The notes: generated by a model from the letters alone, not told the origin. Shown: positions 23,142 to 37,550, counted from the first letter of the stretch. The stretch is DNA of 64,000 nt from Rusavskia elegans (GCA_011316305.1 SAUG01000060.1:372001-436000), one strand, 5' to 3'. A program made the numbers and translations.

Positions 23142-23543
23142 TACGATTCTATAGAAACGCTTTAGAAAATTGGTCAGTTAAACGAGATTAATTATCTATA
23201 GCCGCCTATAGCCGCTGTAGCCGATATTTATAATAGAATCTTTTAGCGGACGGCTATCTATCGGTATTATCGGCTATTTTTACTATATATATCGTTTATT
23301 ACTTCTATTAGATAGCTTTTTTTATTAGACGTTAATATATTTATTAAATACTTTTAGTTATTTTTTTTTTAATTATATCCGTAATAAAGATACCCCGTAA
23401 TATTAAATCTTTATCTTTACGGCTATACGGGACTAGTTACGATAATCTATACTAGGATTCCTTTACTAATTAGTAGTTCGGACTACGTCTACGGCTGTAG
23501 CTAAACTCGAATATAACGCTTTTTGATACATAGAAACGTTACA
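23142..23543 (+). repeat. Extra LTR fused head-to-tail to the 3' LTR
   Basis: A further LTR of the same family (from ACGATTCTATAG to GAAACGTTACA) begins directly at the end of the LTR at 22731-23141, sharing or lacking its first ~10 bases. Two adjacent LTRs with no internal region suggest LTR-LTR recombination of a tandem insertion, or insertion of a second element into the terminus followed by loss of its interior. Confidence 0.7.
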
Positions 23544-24583
23544 GAAATATTTAAAAAAGGTCCTCGATATATAGATTAAAATCTCAATCGTTTATTTTAA
23601 ATAACCGATAGAAAGAGAAATACGTATTTTATATAAAGAAAAATCCTTTCTGGAAAGCTTTTATTTAGAATTATATTAAGTTTTTATATATATATTTATA
23701 TTTTATTAACGTTATATACGACAACGACTATTGAATTTTACGTATAAAAAAATTTTTACAGCTAAAGATATATAGTTCGTCAGGCAAGATTTGTAGTATT
23801 AATTATATTAACTATTTTCTTTTTTATTCGATTATAAATCTTCTATTATTTTTTCCTCGACGTTATAAATAATTATAAATATCTAATATTTCTGCTTTAG
23901 CTATCTACTATACTGCGAAGTAGTTATCTATAGCTTTCGCCTCGGCTATATCTATTATATAATCTTTATTTAAACGTTCCGCTAAACTATTAAAGTATCT
24001 TTAGCCCGAGGAGCTTTAAGAGGATCGTTAGCCTTAAAAGATCGCTAGCTTTAAGAAGATTGCTAGCTAATACGCTAGCTACTACGGCTAGAAGTTTTAC
24101 CCGATCGATTAAAATAAAAAAAGATAGAATGGTCGGATAGCGCGTTTTAAAGATAGTAAAAAAGAGATTTTTATTATAGTTAAAATAGAATAATTTAGCT
24201 ATAATAATATAGTCGACGTTTTCGAAAATAGATATAATTATTACGAATAAAAATACTACCGTCTAGATTAGATTGTAGCTATAGCTATCACGGGAATATA
24301 TATATATATAAGGAGTTTTAGTAAATTATAGTATTTACGAGAATAAAGTTTATATTACTAGTAAATAATAAAGAAAAAGAAAAAGCGATAACTATAAAAT
24401 ATATTTATCTATAAAAACTTCTATATTAAATGATCGATAGAAAGATACGTTATATTACTAAATAAATTTAAATCATAATTCTAAGAAATCGTTATTTATA
24501 TTAAATAAACTTGAATATAAATTCTATTACCGTATATTCGATATTAGTATAATAACGTTTCATTTATTTATCGAACCATTAGT
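23544..24583. other. AT-rich tract, unassigned
   Basis: No gene or motif is recognised. It contains a short (AT)n run at about 24297 and several CTAGC-rich short repeats near 24030-24080. Confidence 0.5.
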
Positions 24584-27500
24584 TAGATTGGCTACTTTAA
24601 TACGAGTTCCTGTCGGTACTACGGAAATCCGACCCGAGTTTTAGCGAATCGGTTCGACCCGACCTACTAAACGGTTCGAGTCGATTTCTAATATTAGAAC
24701 CGAAAGTCGGGTCGGATTATAAAAAAAAAACCGATAGAAATCTAATCCGATCCGACTTATAATTATATTAGATAATCGGATACGAAAGTAATTATAGATA
24801 ATATAAAATAGTTATATAGAAAATGTAACGTCCCTATATATTAAAAGACGTTACGTTCGAGTCTAACTACAGCCGTAGGCTTAGTCTAAGCTATTGAATA
24901 ATAGAAGAACTCTAATATAGATTATTATAACTAATTCCGCGTAGCTATAAAAGTATAGTTATAATATTATAAAACGTCTATATTATATAAATAATTAAAA
25001 AGAAAATAGTAAAAATATATTTAATAATTATATTAATAACTAATAAAAAAAGCTATCTACTAGAAATAAAAAGTAATATATATAGTAAAAGTAGCCGATA
25101 ATATTAATAGATAGCCGTCCGCTAAAAGTTTCTATTATAAAAATCGGCTATAGCAGCTATAGGCGGCTATAGATAATTAAATCTATTTATCTAGCTAAAC
25201 TTCTAGCGTGCCTCTATAGAATTATAGATATAATATAGCCTTTCCTATATTATTTTCTATCTAGCCTTTCTATATATAGAGTTTTTAAAACCTAACTATC
25301 TTTTTTTTTTAAAATATTTTTATTATATATTTTCGAAAAGGTAATTATTTAAAATTTTTCTATTAAATTTAGTTAAAAGGTATTATTATATCTTTTTTTT
25401 ATAGTCTTTATATTTATAATCTTTAAAAAGAATATAAGGTTAAAATAGATAATAATACTTATAATAAATATACTTAGGCCTAAATATTTTATAGTCTTTT
25501 AATTTCTAATACTATCTATATATTAATTTTATTTTTTATCTTTTCTAGCTACTAATATCTATAGAGAAACGTTTTAAAAATAATAAAAATAAGCTTTAGT
25601 CTAATATTAAAAATATTTTTACGAATATACCGAGATATAGTATTATATTAAATATTTTCTAGATTCTAAAAAGGAAATTTATAATTAATATCTTATTTAG
25701 AAGTCGGATCTACGCTGACTTTTTAGAAAATAAAAGTATTTTATTATTTATTATCGCGCTTTAAATAAATATAAAAATAATCTTATCGTTTAGAAGTAAT
25801 ACGTATTATCTTATCTTAATAAGTTTAATAATCTAGTAATATTTTACTCTTCTATAGGGTTTACGCTAGCTATATAAAAGGTATCTATTAAATCTATTTC
25901 TAGTTTCAGTTCGGTTAATCTGGATTAATTTTAAAGAAATTTAATTTTTTTCGGCTTCTGGATTTAATAAGCGTATAAAAGAGTATCTAGTTAAAGATTA
26001 CTTTATATTGTATCTATCTATTTTAAGTTAGATATTAATATTATAAATTACGTCTAGGTTCTTTAATAGTTCGCTAATTTTTATTTTTTAGTACCTATTT
26101 TATTCTATAATAACAAGGTTACAGACTATCTATTTCTTAGTCATATATTTAGTTAAATTTTCGTTTTCTATACTTCGTTCCCTTTTTTAAAAAGGGTATT
26201 AATATTTTTAATTCATTTTTATTTCGTATTTAATATAATATCTAATTTTCTATATAGAAGATTTTTATATATAAAAAGATATACCGTTTATAGTTCTATC
26301 TTTCCTCTAACTATATTCTCTTATATCGGTATTCTAGAAATTAATTTTTTCTATCCTTTTTCGAGGATAATATATTACCTGGAGCTATTAATTACTATAT
26401 ATATTAATATTCTAATAAATCTATTTCTTGTTTTAATTTTAATTTCTATAACTCTGTTATTCTATTATAGACGTATTTAAATGAATTCTTTAATCCAGTT
26501 ATATAATACCTTTATAATTTTATTTTTATTTTCTCTATTTATAAAAGCTATTATTTTATAACTTCTAATTTTAACTTCAAATACTACTATAAAAGGAATC
26601 TCGATTTTATACAGTTTAAATTCTATTATTAGCTTCTTTTTTATTCTTTTAGATTCTATAGAGTACTATCCGGTTTTCTTTTTATCCGATAGATAGATAA
26701 AGTAATTATTATTATAGCAGGCTGTTTAACTTTTAGTTATATATTCTTTAGCTCTTTTTTTAAATAATTTTTTTATTACTTCGAACTAATATTCGGTTAC
26801 CTCTATTATTTCTTTAGTTAGATATTTTTTTTAAGGTATTCTATCTTTTTATATAAATAATAAACTTTAATCCGTAATTTTCTAGTTTCAATAGTATTAA
26901 ATTCTATCGGATTTCTATTAAATTATTTTTTAGTAAGTTCTATTTTACTAAGCGCCTATTTATCTAAATCTATTTTATACTATCTAGTATTAATTCTTAT
27001 TACTAGTTTAATAAAATATTTTAGTAAATCTAGTTTTTCGATTATTACTATAGTTTCCTTAACTTTTATATAAAGTCCTTTATAGAAAAATACTTTTAGA
27101 ACTAAGTTTTCCTAGTCTATTTTAGAAGCTAATACTCTAAACTAAATAATATAGATAACTATCGACTTCTACTATTTTAGAACTATTAGTTTTCTTTCTA
27201 TTACTCTATTTTTATTATTATTTCTAAAGGCTTTTTTTATAGCTATAATTAAATTACCGAAGGTATAGAAGATCTATAATATTTTACCTTCCTTTTAGTT
27301 TTCCGAAATATTAAAATAGTTTTCTATATAGAACTATATTTAATTAAAGACTAATCTTTCTAGATATAATATTATAAATAAAACTTTAATTATTTTATTT
27401 GAAAACTTATTTATATATAATACGAAGTAGATATTTATCTAGATAAATTAAGGTTTTAAAAATTCTTAGTTTTTTTTATAGATATTAGGTATTACCGCTT

Positions 27501-28306
27501 TAATAGTATCGCTTCGATCTATAGAGCGGGATAATAAGACTAATATAGTAAATTATTAACGTATAACGTCTCTATATATTAAAGGGCGTTATATTTAAAT
27601 CTAGCTATAGCCGTAGGCGTAATCTGAACTACTAAATAGTAAAGGAATCCTAATATAGATTATTATAACTAATCCTGCGCAGCCGTAAAGATACAGTTAT
27701 AATATTATAAAGCGTTTATATTACGTAAATAATTGAAAAGAAAATAGTAGAAATATATTTAATAATTATTTTAACGACTAACGAAAGAAGCTATCTAATA
27801 GGAGTAAAAAACGATATATATAATAAAAGTAACCGATAATACCGATAGATAGCTATCCGCTAAAAGCTTCTATTATAAAAGTCGGCTATAGCGGCTATAG
27901 ACGACTATAGATAATTTGGCTCGCTTGCCTGACTAATCTTCCAGCGTATTTCTATAGAGTCGTGGACGTAATAGAAAGATAATATAGATATATAGGTATT
28001 AATTTTAATTATTATTTACTATTTAGTAGAAAAGAATCGACGTTAATCTAAATAGTATCTAAAGTATTAATATAACTATATAGTAAAAGCGGGGATTTCT
28101 TGAAATTATAATATAGGGAAAGAGGTTTTAGCGGTTTTAGCAGGTCGAACTCGGAAACCCGGGTTTAACCCGGAACCGAATCGGGTCGGTATTTAATTTA
28201 ACCTAACCCGACTCGGTTCGGTACTTAGAAAAGTCGGAACCGATTCGGATCGAATCGGTTTTTTTAATTCGGGTTCGAAATCCGATTCGACGGCCAGTCT
28301 ACTATT
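24584..28306. repeat. TAGACTGGCC TIR repeat split by a gag-only LTR element
   Basis: The left half (24584-24833) begins TAGATTGGCTAC, and the right half (27974-28306) ends CCGATTCGACGGCCAGTCTA. Together they make about 583 bp. The LTR element at 24834-27973 interrupts them at TATATAGAAA(A)|GAAAGATAATATAG. A related uninterrupted copy near 29905 reads AATATAGAAAGATAATGTAG. This identifies the empty site and a 5-bp target duplication, GAAAG (one copy now GAAAA, a G-to-A change). Confidence 0.7.
24834..27973 (-). mobile_element. Gag-only LTR element 2, minus strand (TGTTACGTCC family)
   Basis: The LTRs at 24834-25235 and 27562-27973 flank 2.3 kb. On the minus strand, gag is recognisable (FGNLIIAIKKAF near 27260) with a knuckle near 26826-26870 (YYLYKKIEYLKKN). 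No pol motif is seen. It sits in a TIR repeat with a GAAAG target duplication. RIP-mutated throughout. Confidence 0.8.
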
Positions 28307-28426
28307 AGTTTACCGGATCGTAAAACTAAAACAAATTAACTAAATATAAAAAAAAAATATACTATTAAATATAGAAAATCTTTATCGTAAATCTCGCGAA
28401 TACGGTTAAATAAGGCTGCGAGCTAC

Positions 28427-28829
28427 TAGACTGGCCGGTTCGGATCGGGTTCCCGTCGAACCGTCGGATCTCCGACCCGATTTTAATAATCCGATCCAGA
28501 CCCGACCCGATTATATTATATATTTATTTTATTATTATTTTAACAATTAAATAAAGATTATTTATTTATATAATATATTTTGTTTTATAATAAACTCTTT
28601 AACTAGCGTAATTAATTAATTAGAATTTTTTTTAGTAAATTAATATAAAAGTTATACTAGCTTTATACTCTTATATTTGAGTTTAACGCTAATATCTAAT
28701 TTTAATAAATCGGATCGGATTACGATTTAGAATCCGAAACCCGGTCGAATCGGGTTACGTTTTAATATAACCCGATTCGGATCGGGTCGGATTAGTTAAT
28801 CCGGCTTCGAAACCCGATCCGACGGCCAG
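28427..28829. repeat. TAGACTGGCC TIR repeat, near-complete copy
   Basis: It runs from TAGACTGGCCGGTTCGGATCGGG to CCCGATCCGACGGCCAGG. Both GC-rich ends, built of GGGTCGG-type motifs, are well preserved around an AT-rich centre. Confidence 0.7.
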
Positions 28830-29165
28830 GTTCGGAACTACTAAAATCGTCGAAACCGCTAAAACTCGGCAAATTATTATATAAATAGAAATAGACCTCG
28901 TTATTTCTTTCCGTACTATCCTCGTCTCTAAAGTAATAAAAAAGACTACTATTAATATATTCTTTCGATTAATAAACGATTATAAACTTGAAATCTAGAC
29001 TACTATTTTAGGCTATTCCGAGAAACGTTTTCTAATAAATCTAGCCGTTAACGAATAGGGAATTTATTTCTGCTTTTGTTCTAAATAATACTAGTAAATA
29101 TATTATATTAATACTATTCAAATTCGCTCTATCTGGATACGATTATCAGCAATTTATAGTTCAGT

Positions 29166-29460
29166 AGATTCTATTCTAATTCTAACCCGATTTTAACTGA
29201 TTAGATCTAATCCGATCCGATTTTTTAGCGGGTCGGATAACTCGATCTAACCTAATTATAATCCGACCAGACTCGCTAGAAGATCTAAATATAGTAAAAT
29301 ATAAATTGAATTTATTTAATAAAGTTAGTATTAATTTTATACTATATTTATTAAAATTATATTATTTTAGAAGGTTATTCGGATCTGATCGGATTATAAA
29401 TTCTAATCCGAAAACCCGTCGGGTCGAATTCTAGAAATCTTTAATCCGACGGCCAGTCTA
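29166..29460. repeat. TAGACTGGCC TIR repeat, right end well kept
   Basis: It ends AATCCGACGGCCAGTCTA at 29460. The left boundary is uncertain because the left terminus is mutated. Confidence 0.55.
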
Positions 29461-29899
29461 TATATACCCTATAGCTTTTTTCGACTAGGAAAGATCGACT
29501 AGTTTTCTATAGAATTTATCTTTAATTTCAATAGCTATAAAAATACTAGACTACTATTATTCGAATTCTTTTTAGTAATTTAAATCGTATTAAATATATT
29601 TAATATTATTTCGAAAGACTAGTACTAGATAATTAACTCGAATTTTATTAGCTATATTTTAAAAAATCGTTTTTTACTTTTATAAAATTAATTAAATTTA
29701 AATAAAATAGCTTTTATAGATTAGCTCGCCGTCTAGTGTATAAACTGGCTAGAATAGATTTTATTTAAAAAAGATTCGTTAGAAAAGATCTCGCTAGGCG
29801 TATCGATCTAGAAAACGGATAGATAAAGATTAATTAAAAGATTAGAAATTTTAAAATAGTTTTAAAGATTTAGAATTAATATAACTAATATCTAGAATA

Positions 29900-30195
29900 T
29901 AAATAATATAGAAAGATAATGTAGATATATATTTATCAACCTAATTATCATTTACTATTTAGTAATAAAGAATCGATATCTATTTAAATAATACGTAAAA
30001 TATTAAATTAATCGTTTAGTAAAAAATAGAATTTCTTAGTATTATAATATAGAAAAGGAGATTTTATTGTATCGAATCTAGTTTTCTAGATTTTACTCGG
30101 AACTAAATCGAATCGGATTTACTTTTAACTCAATTTAGATAGAATCGGATTAGCTAATCTAGATTCGAAATCCGATTCGAGAGTTAATTTATATA
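29900..30195. repeat. TAGACTGGCC TIR repeat, right-half copy (empty-site witness)
   Basis: It is homologous to 27965-28306 and contains AATATAGAAAGATAATGTAG uninterrupted, at the point where the other copy holds an LTR element. The terminus is degraded (CCGATTCGAGAGTTAATTTA). Confidence 0.6.
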
Positions 30196-32229
30196 TATCG
30201 ATATACGATATTTTTTATTTTAATAAAAAATATCTTTTATAATACCGCGTAATATATACTATCTAGATTTTATAATTTATTCGACCTTTGTTTTTACTAA
30301 AAGATATATACTATTCGAAAAAAAATATTTCGAAAATAGTCTATAATATTGAAATTATAAGATGAAAAACTTGTTTAATCGATTAAAAAGCGCAAGTTCA
30401 ACCTATATATATAATTCAGAGTGGCTGGAATAACGTAACTACTGCGGGGCAGAGATCAAATAATATATACGACGTTATTATATCTGTACAATCCAATATA
30501 TAGCAATATTATAATAATAGAAATTTAAAATTTCCGTTTCTGACGCTAGTTAACTCCCGGTAATATATATTAAAATAAATAGTAGATTATAGAAATATCC
30601 GATAACGTCGAAATATATCTATACTATTCTATAATTTTTATATAATTTCGCGCTTGGCTATAGGATACGAACGGATAATATTAGATTATAGAATATTCGA
30701 AACTTTATCTATTATTAACTTTTAAGTAGTTATTTATATTATTTATTATCTATAAAGCTCTAGTTAACGGTTTTTTTACGCGGAATATATTTTAAAGTCG
30801 ACTATAATCTATAGAATCGTAGATACTTTATTATAGCTGGGTATTATTAATAAATTAGTAATTAGTATTTTATATAAATCGATAAATAGCGTTTAAAATA
30901 TCTCGCGGAATTAGTCTATAGTAAACTGAATTAAATTTTTCGAGATAATTAATATCCGGTCTAATTAATAGATCTATTGGAAATTATATTATAAAAAATC
31001 CTTAATCTATAGATCTATAGATCGACTATCTACTATATCGATCTTTAAATACTTTAATCTATTAATTTATTTCTTATTTATTATCTTAGGTCTAAACAAT
31101 ATAGTATAAAAGGTTCGGTTGATTAATTTAGATTACTATATAGACTATCCGAACCATTTTTATTGATTTCGTCAACTAGTATCTTTTTACTTTATTATAT
31201 AGCGGTATAGTAAACTATAAATCGTATTAATTTAATTGTTTCGAAAAAAATCGGTAGATAGATATCGGGTCCTATTTAACCGAAATAGTTCTTCGAATAC
31301 CGCGTTTTGAAAACTACTAAACCGTATACTAGCGTTAGATAATATTCGCCGAATTTACATTCTTATATTAATAATAATATATAAAATTAAAGATAAAATT
31401 AAAGTAATTAGATTAACTATTTATTGTTTTTTATATTTTTTTGGTATACGATCAATCGTCGATTCCGTGAGCAATTCAGTGTTGGTACGCTAACGTTGGA
31501 TATACGGTATAAAAACTGATATTCCAGTCCAATTGATTCAAATCAAAGAATTATATAAAATTGACTCGAATTTACTTCGTAATACGATCGTAATACAAGC
31601 TTCCATAGTTCATTCAAGATATAAATAAACTATAAATCGTTTTTCTTTTTATAATCGAAATTTTATAGCCGCGAGATTAAAGTATTAACTATAGTTCTAA
31701 TCCGATTTAAAAGTTTTTTTTTATATTTATTAAATTTATTTTTTAGTTTTATCTATTTCTACGTTTTCTATATAAGGTAAATAATTATAATAATCTTTTT
31801 CTATCGACGTACGTATTTTATAACCGTCTTAAAATCTAATAGAAATTAAGTCTTTTAATAGGCCGATCGATGGTAATTAGAAATGAAAGATTTAGATAGT
31901 TTCGTATTAAACAACGTAGTATATAGATATAATCTTCTAATAGAGATATTTAATACGAAAGGTTTTGTATTCGATATCCGAAAAGTAATTACTAAATTGA
32001 ACAGCTATATTATATACTAATATTCTTTATATATATTTAAAAACGAATAAAGATTTAGAGAAACTGGTTGATTAGTTGGAATATTCTATAATACTAACGG
32101 GCTGCTATAAAACGAAATATAGATATACGTTTTTAGATTTTAATATAGTATAAAAAAATAAAATAATTTAGACAGCGTAATATTATAGTAACTAAAGTGA
32201 AGAAATATAATATAGATAAAAGATATCTA
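30196..32229. other. AT-rich tract, unassigned
   Basis: No gene is recognised. Two short stretches (about 30360-30560 and 31440-31620) keep CA/TG dinucleotides and are less mutated. The second has a diverged partner at about 38800-38980. Confidence 0.5.
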
Positions 32230-35200
32230 TATTACGTCTACGATTCTATAGAAATATTCTAGAAAATTAGCTAGTTTAACAAGACTAATTATCTATAGCC
32301 GCCTATAGCTGTAATAGCCGACCTTTATAATAGAGTCTTTTAGTATATAGCTATCTATCGATACTATCGGCTATATTTATTATATATATCGCTCCTTTAT
32401 TTCTATTAGATAGCTTCTTTCGTTAGTTATTAATATAATTATTAAATACCTCTATAATAAAGATATCTCGTAATATTATAATCTTACCTTTATCGCTATA
32501 TAAGACTAGTTATAATAACTTTTATCTAGATTTCTTTATTATTTAGTAGCTCGGCCTACGTCTATAGCTATAGTTAGGCTCGAATATAACGCCTTTTAAT
32601 ATATAGAAACGTTATAATTCAATAACTTATTTTATTAGTCTTATTATTCTATTCTATAGAACGAAGAAATACTATTAAAATAATAACGCTAAATATTTAT
32701 AAAAAAGATAGAAGATTTTTGAAACTTTAGTTTATTTAAATAAGTATCTATTTTTTATTATACGTAAACCAGTTTCCGAATAAAATAATTAAAATTTTAT
32801 TTATAATAATATATTTAGGAAAAATAGTCTTTAATTAGATATAGCCCTATTTAGAAAACTATTTTAATAATTTTAAAGATTAAAAATAAAATAAAATATC
32901 TTAGAAAATTTATAATTTTGGTAACTTAATTATAGCTATTAAAGAAGCTTTCGGATATTATAATAAAAATAGGATAATAGTAATGAAACTAATAGTTCCA
33001 AAATAGTAAAAGTCGGTAGCTATCTATACTATTTAGTTTAGAATATTAGCTTATAAGATAGATTAGAAAAATTTAGTTTTAAAAGCCTATTTTTTTATAA
33101 GATTTAGTAATAGAATTAAAAAAGCTATAATAGTAATCAAAAAGCTAGATTTATAGACGAATTTAATCGAACTAGTAATAAAAATTAATACTAGATAGTA
33201 TAAATAATATATCGATAAATAGACGCTTAGTAAAATAGGACTCGCTAAAAAATAGCCTAAAGGAAATTTAATAGAACTCGATACTACTAAAACTAGTAAA
33301 TTATAAACTAAAGTTTATTATTTATATAGAAAAATAAGATATTTTAAAAGAAATTATTTAATTAAAAAAGTAATAGAAATAACAAAATCCTAATTTAAAG
33401 TAATAGAAAAATTACCCGGGATAAAAATAAAGGAATATATAACTAAAAGTTAGATAGTCTACTAAAATAATAAATATTTTATCTATCTATCGGATTAAAA
33501 AAAATTAGAATAGTATTCTATAAAATTAAAAAAAGTAAAGAAAAAATCGATATTAGAATTTAAACTATATAAAATAGAAGAACCTCTTATAGTAGCGCTT
33601 AAAATTAAAGTCGGAAGTTATAAAATAATAGCTTTTATAAATAGAAAGAAAGAAAATAAAATTATAAAAGATTTATATAAATAGATTAAAAGTTATATTT
33701 AAAAATATTATTTATAAAATAATAGAGTTATAGAAGTTAAAATTAAAATAAAAAATAGATTTATTAGAATATTAAAATTTATAATAATCGAAAGCTCTAA
33801 ATAATATATTATTTTAGAAAACGAATAGAAAAAATCGATTTTAGAGATATTAATATAGGAAAGTACGGTCGGAAAGAAAATAGAACTATAGATAATATAT
33901 CTTTTTATATATTAAAACCTTTTATATAATAAATTAGATATTGGATTAGGTATTGATTATAAATAGATTAAAGAATTTAATACCCTTTTGAAATAAAGAA
34001 ATAAAGTCTAGAAGATAAAAATTTAGAAAGAATACTACTATCTATTAATACAATTGGCTTTTAAATACGATAAAATCTAAGAAATAATCCAAAGATTATA
34101 GATAGACGATAAATATACAAGAGCGTTGTTAAAGAAATAGAAAGAATTGAATATAATTCCACGCTAGAATCAGACGAGAGATCCGACGGGATATCGGATC
34201 CTATATTAAACGTATAACTAAAAGACGAATAGTTTCTAATACTATTATAGAACGAAATAGTAGTTAAAGAATAAAAATTAGCGGAAATATTAGAAAATCC
34301 AGATATAATTTACAGTTTTAATATATAATTCGAAATAAACACGATAATATAGACGAAGAAATCTTTAATTAAATATTCTTTTAGATATATATCGCTTCTA
34401 GAAGCTAAAAAAAGTCGAACTTTTTTAAAAACTAATTAAAATCGACCGAATTAATAATAGGAATAGATTTAACGGATACCTTTTACGCAGCTAGTATAAA
34501 ATCAATAGAGAAGTAAAATATTACTAGATTGTTAAATTTATTGAAACAAAAGAAAATAGATTACTTTTAAATAATAAAACTACTTTTATATTTATATAAA
34601 ATACGATAATAAATAATAATATACTTTTACTTTCTAAAAAATCGGCGGAGATCTGATTTCTAAATAAAATAACGATTATAAATTTCCTTTTCGGAATTTA
34701 AAAAAGATTCGATATAATAGTATACTTCGGAATATTCTTTAAATATATTTTTAATATCGAAACGAAATTTATTTATTTTTATTTTTAAAACGTTTCTTTA
34801 TATATATTAGAAAGCGGAAACTAGAAAAGAAATAAAATATATTATAAATCGCGTCGGATATTAAAAGATTATATAATTTTTAAACTCGAATATATTTACT
34901 ATAGGTATTATTACTTACTTCTATTTTATATTCTTTTAAAAGATTTTAAATATAAATACTATAAAAAAAGGTATAATAATATCTTTTAATTAGATATAAT
35001 AGAAAGATTCTAATTAATTCCCTCTTCGAGAATATATAATAAAAATATTAAAAAAAAAGGAAAAAAGCGGTTAGATTTTATAAACCCCGTATATAAATGG
35101 ATTAGATAAGATACGATATAGAGAAAACTATATTACGTCTATAATTCTATAGAAATATTCTAAAAGATTAGCTAGTTAAACGAAGCTAATTATCTATAGT

Positions 35201-35542
35201 CGCCTATAGCTACTATAGCCGACTTTTATAGTAGAATCTTTTAATATATAGCTATCTATTAATACTATCGGCTACTTTTATTATATATTTTATTTCTTTA
35301 TTTTTATTAGATAACCTTTCTGGTTAGTCGTTAATATAATTATTAAATATCTTTAATTATTTTCTTTTTAATTATCTCTATAATAAAGATATCTTATAAT
35401 ATTATAACCTTATCTTTACGGCTCTATAGAACTAGTTATAATAACTTTTACTTGGATTTCTTTACTATTTAGTTGCTCGGACTACGTCTACGGCTATAGC
35501 TAGGCTCGAGCGTAACGTTCTCTGATATATAGGAACGTTACA
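32230..35542 (+). mobile_element. Gag-only LTR element 3 (TGTTACGTCC family)
   Basis: The LTRs at 32230-32616 and 35131-35542 flank 2.5 kb in sense orientation. The gag relic includes a knuckle near 33315-33360 (YYLYRKIRYFKRNY). The layout is the same as element 1, down to the ~1.6-kb post-knuckle region with matching segments (for example AATCGGCGGAGATCTGATTTC against AGTCGACAGAGATCCGACTTC). No RT or integrase motif is seen. Confidence 0.75.
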
Positions 35543-37319
35543 ATCTACTAGACTATTACGAGTAATTTCGATAGATAGCGCCGAAGTTTAAACGTATTAA
35601 CTATAGTATCGTAATATCGAAACTCGGTAGTTGGAAATCTATTAAATCTATTATTTTATAGCTAGTATATACGGCTGCTACTATAAAAATAAAACTCCGA
35701 AAAGTACGTTTAGTAGTAAATATACTATTAAATAATATTCTAATCGAAATCGAAATAAAATTCGAAAATTTTAAAATAATATTCTATTATAAATAATAAT
35801 TTAGTTCTATTTTCTATATTACGAAATAATGCGATACGATAACTTTATAGTATAAAAAATTAATTCGGATTAACGTAGAACTGAATTGACTATTATAGAT
35901 AGTATTTTGATATTATCTAGATCTATATAGCGGTTCGTTCAAAATTTATCCTAATTCAAATAGGCTATTATTTCAAGTAATAGTAAAACGATAGTAAAGA
36001 GATAATAATTTACTTTAAATATTATCCGTCGTTTATATACATCTAGTATAACTCTATGTATTTCTATATACGATAGACAGAACACTTTATTATATTTGCC
36101 TGGATCAATAACAAATAGTAGTAATAATTACTTTAGATAGCCGCCTATTTTAAAATAAAAATAGATTTTATATATAATCCGTTTAGTAGATTTATTATTA
36201 AATGCCGTAATAGTTTTAGATTTATAAAAAGATTAGGATTTAATATCGAGTGGATTATAAAGTACGGGAGCAATTTTTTAGTTAATAAAAATATAACCGA
36301 TATAATCAATATCGAATAGAACGTTTATAATAAATCTTTAATTATTTAAATACAAAGTATATATTACTAAAAGCGTTTAATATATAAATAAATTAAACTC
36401 TATTCGAGTAAATCCCATTTCTATATTTTCTGTAGTTCGAACAGCAAATTTTATCTGGTTTAAACGTTTTTTAAATAACGTAAAAATTTTTACTAATTTT
36501 TTTTCTGATTTCTTATAATTAATTACTTTAATATTTACGATTCCGATAACGCGTTCCGAACAGTCTGGATTTATAAAGCTAGCGCGAGGTCAATAGTAAT
36601 AGAAATAGTAATCGTTACTTTTTAAATAGTCGCGTTCGATATTAGTAAACGATTTATATTCGTCTATCGAAATAGAACATTCAATAGTAGTAATAATAGT
36701 TATAATAGCCGAAAGATACGCGGCGACGAATAGAATTACCGAAGTTAATTAAATTATTTAAATTTCTCCGATACTAAAGAAAAAGGTCTGTATTAGATAA
36801 ATAATATCGATTACGCGCTAGTTATCGTTCTAATCGGGTCTAATAAATAGCGAGCAACGCTAAATATTTTAGACTTTTTTTTTTATTAAAAACCAAATTC
36901 TATATACGTTTTAAACGAACGTTAACGCGTTTATTTAATTTATAGATTTAGATATAATAAAAGTCTTTTATACGGATAATATATTTTTAAAACTTAAAAT
37001 AAATTACGGAAAATTTTACTTATTTTATTTTAATTAACTAAAGTCGATATCCGCGATCTAGACCGGATTACAGTCTTTATATATATCGAAAATATATAAT
37101 AGAATATTCTCGAAAGTTTCATCGAGTCCGATATACTAGCGAGAGTTAAAAGCTAAATTCTAAAGCGTTTATTATCTTTTTTAAATTTCTCTATCTAGGC
37201 GGCTATTACGTTACCGGTATCTATAGTATTCCGGAATATCTTTTTTTAAATTAATTACGAAATTATATTATTAGATTTCTAATTCGTTAATATAAACAAT
37301 GTTTTCGGATTAGTAATTT
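35543..37319. other. AT-rich tract, unassigned
   Basis: RIP-like composition. No recognised gene or transposon motif. Confidence 0.45.
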
Positions 37320-37550
37320 TGTTATAAAGCTACCGGAAGGGCCTGGTTTTTCCAAAATTTAGTTGAACTTATTAGTATATCTGTAAACGGAAATATAATA
37401 GATAATTATTTAAATTAATTATAAAAATAAATTAGTCTAATTACTAGAATAGTATATAGCGATAACTAATAAATTAAATACGAGTTATAAAAACGTCGAG
37501 TTTAGAATCTATATAGATAATAAAATCCTCTATAATTAATATAATTAATA
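37320..37550 (-). repeat. Fragment of the 421-bp gypsy LTR, minus strand
   Basis: The reverse complement matches the LTRs at 12056 and 18266. Examples are GTATATAGCGATAACTAATAAATTA, AACGTCGAGTTTAGAATCTATATAG, and near the left edge TTATAAAGCTACCGGAAGGG, which corresponds to the reversed LTR end. About 230 bp of the 421 is recognisable. Probably an old solo LTR or a truncated element. Confidence 0.65.
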
